DNA of 64,000 bases from Typha latifolia (lineage: Eukaryota; Streptophyta; Magnoliopsida; Poales; Typhaceae): contig CM034108.1 of the NCBI GenBank assembly GCA_019914945.1, positions 5,466,001 through 5,530,000 on the forward strand, given 5' to 3'. Positions 1 to 10,800 of this stretch are shown piece by piece. The notes beneath the pieces are model-generated. The model did not search any database. It saw only the letters and a program-made list of their open reading frames with translations, and was not told the DNA's origin. Positions within the stretch are counted from its first letter, which is position 1, and every line of letters begins with the position of its first letter. The translations under genes were made by a program, and so were the position numbers.

Positions 1-250
1 TTCTGTTGTTTTTTCTCTCAATAATGTCATACTTGGAACAGTTTTTTTCTTTTAAATCCTCAATGGCGTTTGTAGACCAAGTGTAATTGAGAGCACACTG
101 ATGCCCTGAACTTTCAACAGATATTTGAGACGTTGCTATCAACCCTAATTTCCATTGTAGTTTTTCCAACTTGGGACTTTGCTGCATGAATATCACTAAG
201 ATACATGTTATGAGCTTATGATAATCTTCTAATGGATCTTATATCTGCAG

Positions 251-316
251 TTCGAACCAGCCCCTAGAAGAGGGGAGCCTGATGTGACCCGTAGAACACC
301 TGATTATTTCCTATAA
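251..316 (+). CDS. Last coding exon of a gene that starts left of the window
   Basis: An AG acceptor (ctgcag) at 245-250 is followed by an open stretch of 21 codons ending in TAA at 314-316. The encoded tail is basic and proline-rich and ends TRRTPDYFL. Nothing upstream in 1-250 reads as a second exon, so that stretch is probably the preceding intron. The clean acceptor, the lack of frame breaks and the conserved-looking tail suggest a real C-terminal exon. I do not recognise the family. The reading frame is chosen because it alone gives a compact charged C-terminus directly after the acceptor. The following 300-400 bases are probably 3' UTR. Confidence 0.5.
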   Translation, partial: FEPAPRRGEPDVTRRTPDYFL

Positions 317-1701
317 AGTGCTATTGGAGGTGCAGTGCTTATTTCTGGCAGCAAATGGATGCTGGCTAAATGATGTTGTGGTTGGAGATATTTCCTCAAG
401 ATCCTGTGATCCAATCATCATTTTTACTGCAGGCTGCTATGCATCATGGTTTAGGGTGATGAATAATTTGGTGGGAGAGAAATATTTATTTTGTAGTTAA
501 AAACCTGTGATTGATTTCCACTGAGGTTGCAGGCAGCGAGGCTGGTAACTCAGCATCAGCAGTAACATGTACCATCTATGAGAGCTCTTAGTTTCCCCCT
601 TTTGTCCTGTCTTTCTTCTGCTTTTATCTTTTTGTTTTTCATCTTGTAGAAAGGGATTTTTATAATTTGGGGTTGCTATATTTAACTACGACTACATTCT
701 AACTGATTTGTATGCTTTTTGTTCTGTTTTCGATATTGTATTTCTTCTTGAGCAAGCACGCCTTATAGTAAGTGCTAGAAATGACGTTATTTCGCAGCAG
801 GTGAATCTGTAATTTTTTTATTTTTATTTTTGTTGTTATTCAAGATTCATTACTGTTTTAGAAGTATATGTTCTTAGAACTAAAAGGGAGGCTAGTTGAT
901 AGTTGCCCGGTTTACAATGTTCTGCAGTCAAGCAATGGAAATGACTGCCTTGCTATTAATCTGCAGCTAGTATTTTGAGATTTGACTATTGGTGAAATTA
1001 ACATTTTCAGGTTTAATCGAAGGATTTTTGTTTTTCATTTTGAAAGGTGATTGTCTCCCCCCATTTTTTTACAACTATTTCTTGTCCCAAATCTCAGTAT
1101 GGAACTACTCTATATCTTCTATTGCAGAATCTAACGAGATGTCTACAGTAAATGGAGCTTTAGACAGCTGAAACTATTAATAAGATCGGAAACCCTATTA
1201 TATAAATTGGTACGTTGACCACTAGTTTTTTATCTTAGGGTTAGCATCAAGCTGAGCTTGACATCATAATTTTGAGCCTGAGCCAATGAATCAAGACTTG
1301 ACTATATATATGGCCCTGTTCATTTGTAAAATAAGAAAAATCTTATATTAGTACAGTAAGTAAACATTTTCTTTTATGTTGTATATTAGTTTATTAATAG
1401 CTACTTCTCTCTCCCTTTTTCATCTGATATGTGTAGATTTATCAATTACCATTTTATCTTGAAAAAACACTAATTAACTTTTACTTTATTAAGTTTATTT
1501 AAGTTATATATAAAATTGTTATTTTAAGTTTATGCCGTATCAAATGTAATTATTATATATTATAGTAGTTTATAAAGAAATACCATAATAGTTTATTTCA
1601 GATATAATTTATTTCATGCAAGTATGAGTATAATTATATTGTTATAGAATTTATTCTACATATTATGATGGAAAGGAAGGATGTATCTAGAATTAATAAT
1701 G
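317..1701. other. 3' UTR and AT-rich intergenic DNA
   Basis: No supported gene. The first few hundred bases probably belong to the 3' UTR of the exon at 251-316. The short open frames here (for example 318-500 and 989-1171) have no domain or splice support. AT content rises strongly after about 1300. Confidence 0.5.
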
Positions 1702-2519
1702 AGAGATTTTTATAAATCACAATTTATATTTTGCCTATTTTGTGATTCACACTTTATTTTAGGGATTTTATAACGTGACCCCCTCATGTTTATTTAATAG
1801 TCTAACGTCACTTTAGCTATTTGACAATAATCATGTTATATAATTTATGTGATTCTAGTTCTTTACTAAAATATCCTTAAAAGGTCTTGACTTAACTTAA
1901 ATCTTCATAAAATCTTTTTTCTCAAATTAAACCTTACCACACAAAATTTAAATTCTCTTTTTTAAAATTAAACCTTACTTCACAAAATTATATCAAACCC
2001 TACAATCCCATAATAATCTCTCAAAATTCCTACTAAGTATAGGTCTTAGAAGCTTCCTCTAACTTCACATATTTTTCTTCTCTCTCTAGCTCAATTTTTT
2101 TTTCTATCTTTTTTCAAATTTTCTTCATCTCTCTCTCTATCTTTGTGGTCGCAAGTAGTAAAATCGGTTTGGCGTTTGGGGAGCTCGGAGATCTCTATGG
2201 CTTAAAGTTTGGAAGCTCTACGATTGACTTGGCATTTAAGCGATGTTCTCCATGGTTTGAGAAAAAGCAATAAGTACGGATGTTCAAGTTATAAATAAAA
2301 TTAGAGATGCATACAAGGGTGATTTAGGAATGTTATAAATAATATAGTGGATTATAATAGAATATTCTTTTTCTGACATTGTTCAGTTTTAGGTTAAATT
2401 AACTCAGAGTGTTAAATAAACATTATATGAAAAAGAAGGGGTCGCATTATAAAATTTCTAAAGACGGAGTGTGAATCATAAAATAGATAAAATATAGGGT
2501 GTGATTTATAAAGATCTCT
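1702..2519. mobile_element. Non-autonomous TIR DNA transposon, copy 1 (Mutator-like)
   Basis: The left end reads AGAGATTTTTATAAATCAC (1702-1720). The right end (2501-2519) is its inverted complement with one mismatch. The inverted similarity continues inward: tracts such as tataaaatttctaaagac near the right end mirror gggattttataacgtgacc near the left end. The interior has no coding capacity. The element is the reverse-complement partner of the copy at 26161-26926, sharing terminal and internal tracts (for example the run around 2245-2310). I see no target-site duplication at this copy. The superfamily call is borrowed from the 9-bp duplication at copy 2. Confidence 0.7.
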
Positions 2520-3136
2520 AAAAAAAGGAAGTAGAATTGTACGAAGGCGAAAATATACGTCGAAGGCTCAATGCAGTAGTTACTCCCAGTGTATACTTTC
2601 TTTTTCTCTTAACAATTTGATTGCCAAAGAACCCTTTAAAATTGTAAGTTTCTTCAGCTGGAAAGTTGAAGAACAAAATTGGTTTCAAATAAATTTGAGT
2701 GGTACACAATGCAAAACATAGTAACAATGGTTGGTGTTTGAAACAGTCACAAGGGAAAAGGATATAATAAAAACAAAGAAAACAAAAGAAAAGCCTTAAC
2801 TGCTGTTTTTTTTTTTTCTCTTTCTTTTTCTTTTCCTTACTGTTTTGTCTACCAATATTTGAAAAATATTTATGCTACCAGTTACCAAAGCTAGTTAGTT
2901 AAGAAGGCCAAGATTAGAGAGTGACTCAGAAGTAACCTCTTAATTATTTGTGAGTCTCTCTAGAGAAAGGTAAACTTAAACTATAGCGTTGGGATGCACG
3001 GATACTCACATAGCCATGTTTGTCTAAACTGTGACTTTGTTTCCATTCAGGGAACCAAGTATGAAACTATATGATGATAGAGCTCGAAAAATGGCCATGG
3101 ATGGGCTTCCTTTCCATCTAGCTTTATTCAAGAGAT

Positions 3137-3137
<1 letters not shown>

Positions 3138-3186
<49 letters not shown>
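3138..3186. repeat. (TA)n microsatellite
   Basis: An uninterrupted run of alternating A and T of about 48 bases. It creates artificial open frames rich in Ile-Tyr on both strands. Confidence 0.95.
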
Positions 3187-3189
<3 letters not shown>

Positions 3190-3344
3190 TATATAACTCA
3201 GGAGAAGACCATATATATAGTGAGCTACTTACATCTCTCTCCAAAATACCAAGTATTGGTATATTGCCTGCATGGATGTATAAATATATGTGATCTCTGT
3301 CACTAGTAAGTAAAGATATATCCAAGAAGACATCATATATAAAT

Positions 3345-3764
3345 CTACTTCATCATTAAAGGGACTACATTTTTCTTCTTTGACGAGCGCTTAGTCTTGA
3401 TCAATTGATTCAATACTTTCACACATCTACTAATAGTTCCTGCCATCTTTGCTCCTCTAACAATCTCAGAATGCTTTGTTACCATAGCCGGATCCCCCTT
3501 CTCTTCAACTGCTGCTTTGATCACAACCTCATCACTGATAGCATCACTGCCTTGATAATTATTGCTGAAAGATTTCTCCTCTCCGTTGCTCTCTTCCATC
3601 AACTCCTTTAGTGATAGGTGTTGCAGATCATTAATGCTCCTCAGAAGTTTCTCCTCGTCTTGGTCATGAGAATTAATGGTAGCGTTTGAATTGGACCTCC
3701 TTGTTCTTCTTGACATGCTCGGATCATATCGGCGCGGCGTAGTGGAATCATATTGAGTTGCCAT
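3345..3764 (-). CDS. Unknown small basic protein, single exon, 139 aa
   Basis: A complete open frame from ATG (complement of 3762-3764) to a stop near 3345. I do not recognise the family. The N-terminus is basic and Ser/Thr/Arg-rich (RRYDPSMSRRTRRSNS, about residues 12-27). A middle acidic part (about 35-65) contains a short amphipathic segment LQHLSLKELMEE, and the last 35 residues are Lys/Arg-rich with a possible nuclear-localisation run RSSKKK. There is no signal peptide, membrane segment or catalytic motif. Composition is unlike that of chance frames in this AT-rich DNA, because residue use is balanced and charge is blocked into segments; this favours a real gene. It lies just beyond a TA microsatellite and stands alone. 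It could also be an exon of a longer gene. Expression evidence would settle it. Confidence 0.5.
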   Translation of the reverse strand: MATQYDSTTPRRYDPSMSRRTRRSNSNATINSHDQDEEKLLRSINDLQHLSLKELMEESNGEEKSFSNNYQGSDAISDEVVIKAAVEEKGDPAMVTKHSEIVRGAKMAGTISRCVKVLNQLIKTKRSSKKKNVVPLMMK

Positions 3765-4684
3765 TGTTGTTGTTCTTCTTCTTTTGGGAGAAAAGAATTA
3801 TAGATGCGTTTTAACCTTTTGCTGTGGCTAAAGCTAAGGTAGGATGTCCTTTTCTATGGTTAAATTAATTGAAAGTTCAACAATAGCCTAGCAGCTCTTG
3901 ATCTAGACATTAGAGTGAGATTAAAGTATTAGGAGAAAAAAAAATCACATTGTGAGTAACAGGTTTGGTTAGAGTTGTACAATTTGGGAAATTTGATATG
4001 AGCTTCATTGCATTAAGTACATGGCAATTGCTGTGACTTTCAGTTAAAATGGTCTTCTATACCATTCTAAAAGCAATATATTTATTAAACACACCCACCT
4101 TGATCCAAACTACTACTCTGATCCCATGCAAATTCCTAATTACAAATAGTAGTAAGGTGACATTCAAATGTTATTTGCTAATAGAATAGTGTTTCTTTAG
4201 TTAAAAGGGGCTCATATTATTATATGAAGAATTATGAGTTCTAAGTCGGATAACGCCGCTATTTAGTTGGACATCGTTAAATTCTCACTTTTTTAAAATT
4301 ACCTATAAATGCTTCGACGGACTTCTCTCTCTCTAAATCCTTTTTTTCAGTTCGTATATTTATAACTTTTCAATAAAAATAACTGTGCCTCACTGACTTC
4401 TCTTAAAAACAATGAAAAAATAAAATGCAAGGTTCCATCACAGGAACTTTAATTTAATCAAAGGTACACAATATCACCATCATATTTTGAGGTCCACCTA
4501 ACTATATTCCTTTTCAGGACAGAGTCTAGATCTATCTAATCCCTTTAAGACTTTCGGTTTCCTGAGACACGGATTCAACCAGTATGTTGGATGGATATTT
4601 TCTTTCCTTTTCAATCTATTCATGCTTTTATTAATATAAGCAAAAGTTAAGGAAGTAACTCTGGAAATGTGAATTAGATGTTAA
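3765..4684. other. Intergenic DNA, no gene seen
   Basis: Probable promoter side of the small gene at 3345-3764, then AT-rich DNA without open frames, repeats or motifs that I can support. Confidence 0.4.
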
Positions 4685-5630
4685 ATCTTTGAACAACCTG
4701 TTGGAAGTCGAGTGCCTGAGAACTTAGCTGCCTTCATTGATTGCCAATTGTTTGGAAAAAGATGGTGGGTGCCCTACCAGTGAGATCAGTTCTACAGCTT
4801 AAAAGAAGGGAAATAGACTCAACCTGCCCATTTTGCTCCTCCCAGCCAGAGTCCATGGAGCGCTTACTCTTACAATGTAATTTTGCTAGAGTAGTGTGGT
4901 TCTCGTGCATACTTGCAAGGCTCTAGCATTTTGCTTCAATGTTCTCTGGAGAGCCAAAAACAATCTAATTTTTGGAGGGAAAAAACCTCGCCCGCATAGA
5001 ATACTATCCCACTCTAAGCTCTTACTCAACTCGAAATGATTCTCCTCCCCTCACCTCATTTCCATCGGTCTCTTTAGTCTCGCTAACTCCTCTCGACAAA
5101 ATCGAGATTGACAGACGCAGCATGGAAGGGCTCAAATGAATGTGGTGCAGGACTAATTATTTTAGAGTTCCTAGTAGATATCTACTTGGGCAAAGCTTCT
5201 CTCCTCAGTAACTGCTATAATAGTTTGCATGGTGAGATGTTAGCTATGCATCTACTAATTGAGGAAGCCTACCTTAAGATGCCTACAAGCAAAGTCTAGC
5301 TGTTCAGTGATTGCCAAGTGCTGGTTAACATACTCAATGAACACAAAGATCAGTTGATTCCCTAGAACGAATGAAGGAGCTCCCATTAATACGAATATGC
5401 TACACAAGTAGAAAAAATAATTTTGTGGCCCATAGTTTAGCTAGGTTTGCCCTAGCAAATCGGGTTAGCAAGGTCTGGTTAAACCCACCTTGTGACTTCT
5501 ATTGTAACCTTTTCTTGTCTATCACAAAAAAAAGGGAATTTATTTTCCCAAAAAGCTTTGAAAACTCAAGAGAAGATTTGAGGACTATTCTTCAACGCAA
5601 TTTCACTATTATACATCATAAATTGTAGTC
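4685..5630 (+). pseudogene. LINE (non-LTR retrotransposon) 3' fragment: zinc-binding region and RNase H remnants
   Basis: Three broken open frames in the order expected for the end of a plant LINE ORF2. The frame at 4741-4926 has the reverse-transcriptase zinc-binding pattern: a CPFC pair followed by MERLLLQC, where the usual His is Arg, then VVWF. The frame at 5108-5299 resembles the start of the RNase H domain (DAAWKGSNECGAGLII, including the first catalytic Asp). The frame at 5371-5628 carries the RNase H tail motif AHSLARFAL. Stops and frame changes separate the parts, and the reverse transcriptase and endonuclease are missing. This is a 5'-truncated dead copy. Confidence 0.75.
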
Positions 5631-5766
5631 TTTGAAAGACAGTATAAATCACTCATAAAATGAGGCGAGCCAAGCAAATATGAGAATAAACATGATTATC
5701 TGGCAAATATGTAGGATACTAGAATTTATTGTGTAAATTCACTAACCGCTATAAAATCTTAAACAG

Positions 5767-5974
5767 AAGTGGATTCGACTTGCGTGAGTGAAGGTTGATA
5801 TGATCAGATAAATCTATTGGGTTTCGAAGTTAGGACTTTGACTCTTAAAATCTTCAAAAATATCATATACAAGTGAATTCGACTTGAGCAAGTGAAGGTT
5901 TATATGATCAGATAAATCTATTGAGTTTCAAAGTTGGGACTTCTACTCTTAAAGTCTTCAAAAACATCATATAT
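5767..5974. repeat. Tandem duplication, two copies of about 104 bp
   Basis: The copies start at 5767 and 5871. Both run from aagtg(g/a)attcgacttg through agataaatctattg to caaaaa(t/c)atcatat with scattered substitutions. No coding capacity. Confidence 0.85.
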
Positions 5975-6924
5975 TAAAACTCATCTTGTCATGACTATAG
6001 AGTGACATTTTTGTGTATGTATGCATGGCAGCTATTCTTTTTGAGATGGCAGTACTTAAATTATGTAATTAGAAGGATTGGATTACTCAAATTTCTATAT
6101 AGTATAAATAATCTCGAGTACTTAAATTATGTAATTATGTTTGCTATGTTAAGCTTGTGCCTTGTTCAGTGAGATAATAGAACTTAGAAGTATTGTGCCC
6201 TAATTTTTAGCTATTAAACTATTATAATTTAATGCCAAAATTTGTGAATAGTTGCTTTGGAATAAGATCATTGTATTTCTTTTTTATTTCATAGTATAGT
6301 TATTCGTGAGGAATCCAAATCCGATGCATTCTCTAATTGAATTTGAATCTAATTCAAATCAAGACATATTTTGATAATAAACGGACTAAAATTACCTTCC
6401 TATTTATAATCCGATTCAAGTCCAAATGTAACAAAATTAAATAGATATGAATCCAATTTGTGTCATATCCGAACCAATCAGATCCGATTACACTCTTACC
6501 TACGAGCTCTTGAATTCTGAAAAAAATGTTATTGAATAAGACCAGCACAACCTCTACTAAGTACTTAGCCTCGATTCATTTTTGAGGATTAAAAAAGAGC
6601 TTTATAAGTTATCAAGAGGAAAACCAAGAACCTAGACAAGAGCTGCCGAATCTTTGGAGAAATTTTCAGCTGAAACTATTAGCATCAAATGGAGATTGAC
6701 AACTGAAGAGTTAGTACATTAACTGCAGGTTCATCACTTATAGAGAATGGAGGAGTATATTTCAGACCCACCAAAGCATTCTTCTTTTATCTTAATAGGA
6801 TCTGCCTGCATCGCCAGTAGAATCTGGCCAAAAGAATATTTCAGATACCATATTTCCATCAGAATATTAGTGTTTCCAGGATTAAACCAACTGCATTAGT
6901 TAGTTATGTAACTGAAAACCATGG
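5975..6924. other. AT-rich intergenic DNA with a MITE-like stretch
   Basis: No gene. About 6305-6510 contains the (a/t)atccgat / gatccgatt motifs that also occur at 49.85-50.33 and 50.77-50.88 kb. This suggests remnants of one short DNA transposon family. Boundaries are not clear. Confidence 0.3.
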
Positions 6925-7615
6925 ATCCCAAAATAGGCCGATCTGATAACCAATCTCAATCCAAACCCAGAACCAGTCGACCAATCCATCTTGGCCGAAA
7001 ACAACAATATCAGCTGAAATTATTTTATTTTTTTTTAAATTCAAGTTCAATCTAAAATATATCTAACTTAAGAGGAGATTAATAATTGATGTTATCAACT
7101 GACTTTTTAAATTTTCAATTTTTTACCCTTCTCTCACACACTCTCTTCCCACTCTCACACGTCACCAAGCTCATTTAATGGTCAATCCGGTGAGCCCCTC
7201 TAGCTAATCCAAACTTTGGTTAACTCGAGTTTTTTTTTCTCATATTTCTTTCCCTCTTTCTCACCCACTTTTTAAGTTATCTTTTCTTATTGCTATATAT
7301 AACAACGATGAAATTTATTATAGTTTTATGTTTTTAACTCTTATTTTCGTAGTCATTTATGAGTATAAAAATTTACCTAATTTAAGTTGTAGTTTTCAAA
7401 TTTTAGGCTTCATTTATAACTAATTTTTATTTTCTTATTTTTTCTATTATATTTCATAAATTTTTTAAAAAAATTTTATATTTTAATTAATATTTAAAAT
7501 TTTATGTAATTAAAAATAGTCCGATCAGATACAGGCGGCCAATACGACTAATACATCCACTACATATCATTTTTTCTAACGACCAATTCCAATCCCAATA
7601 CCAAGTTTCGTAACC
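6925..7615 (+). repeat. Short interspersed element family A, copy 1
   Basis: Shares an order of motifs with 16925-17480 and, inverted, with 36375-36880. It has a start rich in gatc/ccaatc, a pyrimidine tract with ctctct, a long A/T stretch containing tttatgtaattaaaaatagtc, then a GC-richer end with cggccaatacg. It is non-coding and lies just downstream of the HST stop codon. Confidence 0.5.
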
Positions 7616-7864
7616 TCAAGGAATATATTATATATAGTGAAGATAGCCCTAAAACATAAAACAGAATAATCTAATAATCCTGATTTATTTAACAATCAAC
7701 ATTTACATATTTGAGAAATTCGTCTTTCATACTGCGTAGGCCACGCAAGATACCGATAAGATTAGAACTTCAGATCAAATGTAATGCATACATTAGAGAT
7801 GGAAGCCTCTAAAGAAAAATGGAAAAGAAGGGACAAAAGAATATTATTTGGTTATGCTATTTCT

Positions 7865-10800
7865 CTATATTAGTGGAAATATAATATACTCGGCATAGAA
7901 GAGATTCCAAATAAACCTATAGAACTCTGAAATTGCTTCCTGCAGGAAAAGGAAAAGAAACTGTTAGCACCCATGATAAAGGTTATATAGTTGAGATGTA
8001 CCTAAATTAGCAAAATAAAATGCATCGCAAAGTGTGCGCTATTTCGGTGCTCAAATACCATCAAAGCTACATACACTGAAGAGCATCTCCAGGTAACAGT
8101 AACATAATTAATTAGGTGTGGTCCTGAAGGTCCTGTATTACAAATTTATCTTCAATAAAGTATCACATTCCCAAAAAGTAAATGATATGCTTAAGAATTA
8201 CTTTTTCTCTCTGTAGTTAGCTCCTTGTTCAGTTTCCAACCCATGCATTTTTCTTTCACAATTTGATGATCAGAAATTAATATGATACATATTCAGATCA
8301 TAACTAAGAAAATGGATAATTTTCTTTTTACCCTCCCTGAACTATTACTTTTTTCCACAATGAGCTCTTTAATTTTTTTGGATATATAATAACTCCTTGA
8401 ATTATCAGAAATATTTCACTTGACTCCTTCCATTAAGGAGTTATTATGTACTAAAAATAAAAGTTTAGAATGTCATTTGTACAAAAAAATTCAAGATATT
8501 ATTAGTAAAAAATAATGATAGTTCAGAAGATAAAAATAGAATTATCCCTTAAGAAAACCAGCAGGTATAGCTGACTATGAGAGAACTACAATCTTTTATG
8601 GATAAAACTTTACCTTAGAGTAATTTGCTTGTTCTAAAACCCATCCCTGAAAAGCATGCACAGGACAAAATATCAAGTCAAAAGGAGATTATTAAACTTT
8701 AGTCAGAAAAGAAGAAATGAAATTACAGTATGCTTAATATAATGCCTCTCTATTCTCTAATATGTCGTACATGTTAGTGGCACCATGGATTTCATACCAT
8801 CAGCTAGCTAACACTCCCAATTTTCTTAATAGTATGCAATAACATGAGAGGCAGGCAATAATATAATGCCTCTCTATTCTCTAATATGTCGTACATGTTA
8901 GTGGCACCATGGAATTCATACCATCAGCTAGCTGACACTCCCAATTTTCTTAATAGTATGCAATAACATGAGAGGCAGGCAAGGATTGATGTGCCATGCA
9001 TCACTGTTGTCAAAACCAAAATAAATTTATAAAAAAAAAAGGGGTTGAGAGAGGAGGGTGCACGTGCTCTGCACGTGCAGCCCTCCCCTCTCCCTCTCCA
9101 GCACGCGTCGAGGCTGATAAAAGGGGGATTTCATCTAATCCGAATCGGATTAAATTTAATCCTCTTCTAATTTATAAATTAGCCCTAATCCTCTCTCTCT
9201 TCAACCCCCAGCCCTCTTCTCTCTCTCCTTCCTCCCTTCTTTCGCTTCTTCCTCACCGTCGGAGTCGTCGCCGTGGAATCGGCTAGCCGGAGCGTCGCCG
9301 GAGGAAATTGGAACCACCACACTCCTCCCCGGTGAGCCCTCTCTCATCCCTCTAGTTTAATTTAAAATTAATTAGGTAAATCCGAAATACCTAATTTGCG
9401 GAATTCGGCCTCGTCGACAAATCTGGCCAGCCGGTGGCTTCGAGTCGCAACCGCATCGTCACCGGAGGCTTCGTGCTCCAAGCCTGGTGTCGGAGATGTC
9501 TTCTACGAGACCCTTGTGGCTCTGATCGGCGTTGGATTCCGCGTCGGCCGTCGGTGATGAGTCCTCCTCCACCTCGTGAGGACGACAGAGGAAGGGTGAG
9601 AGGGAGAGGAGAGGTTGAAGGTGGTCGTGAAAAGGTCGCCGGCGAGAGGTCGCCGGCGGTCACCCTCTCCCTCAGTCATCTTCTCGCGTCGGTCGCGAAG
9701 GGGGGAAGAAAAGGGTTGGCTGAGCTCGAGTGAAACCCGAGCCAACCACCTTTTCCTTTTTTAAGTCGGGTTCGGTTCGGGTTTGGATTTCAGATCTACA
9801 AACCCGAACCGAACCACTTAAGTTGGTGGGCTGCGGGTTAGCCCGAGCCCAATTCAATTAATCTGGTGGGCCTCGGCCCAATCCGATTTAGTTGATGTCT
9901 TTTGGATTGGGCCGGCCAAAGCCCAGCCCAATCCAATGGGTAATTTTAAACCCATTTTAGTTATTTTTGGTTTTTAAATTTTAAAAATATTGTTATTATT
10001 CAAATTAAAAATTTGAATATTATTTATTATTTAAGGTGGTGAATTCTAGTACGTGAGCTAGAGATTTGAGGTTTCGGTTGTCTTGCCTAGACTCAGGTGA
10101 GTGGGTTCACTCACGTGTTTATTTTATTATATTTCGTATTTTTGTCAGACCATGTAAATTTTCTGTGTGCAAATTATTTATTTTACCCTCATGTGTAAAA
10201 ATTAAATTGTTGCAATTTCTGTGTGCAAGTCTATTTAGTTTATCCGTACGTGCGAAAATTTAATTGTTTTATTTTCTGTGCATTTAATTATTATATTCAA
10301 TGCATCACCATACTTTGTGCTAATATTGAAATTTGTGAAAAAAAAAAATAAGACTAGTATTGATATGACTTAGAGAACAATCCCGGTATAAATCGTTTGC
10401 GATTTTCCATGGTGACTCAAGTCTATCTGGAAGTCCAGGGGAAAGTACTAAATTAGATCACTGTGGTGACTTTCTTAGGTGACTCTGGCGGGGTTAGGGA
10501 ACAGTCCTAGGAAAAAATGAGAAAATTTCCTAGGTGACTCTAACTTCTCTCAACGGTTAGAGGAAAAGACAGAGTGTGTTGATCACAGGATGATACCCTC
10601 TGATAACCCTAACCGGATCAGCTATGAAGAAAAGTCCCGAGTGTCATCTCGAGGTGACTTCTAATTGATGTGGATCCATAGAGTTTAGACCCATTGAGAC
10701 ATATGACAGTATAAATATTAAAAGATGTTAATATGTTGAAAACGTGCAAGATTATAAGTAGTAACATCTCTCTCTATTGTTATCATTGTTATTATTTAGA

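Noticed and set aside
3031..3306. 91-codon frame starting near an AG acceptor at about 3050
   Set aside because: Most of it is the (TA)n microsatellite; the 26 codons before it match no family that I know.
9391..9857. Overlapping GC-rich frames of 60-99 codons on both strands
   Set aside because: They lie wholly inside the leader part of the solo gypsy LTR and show no domain.
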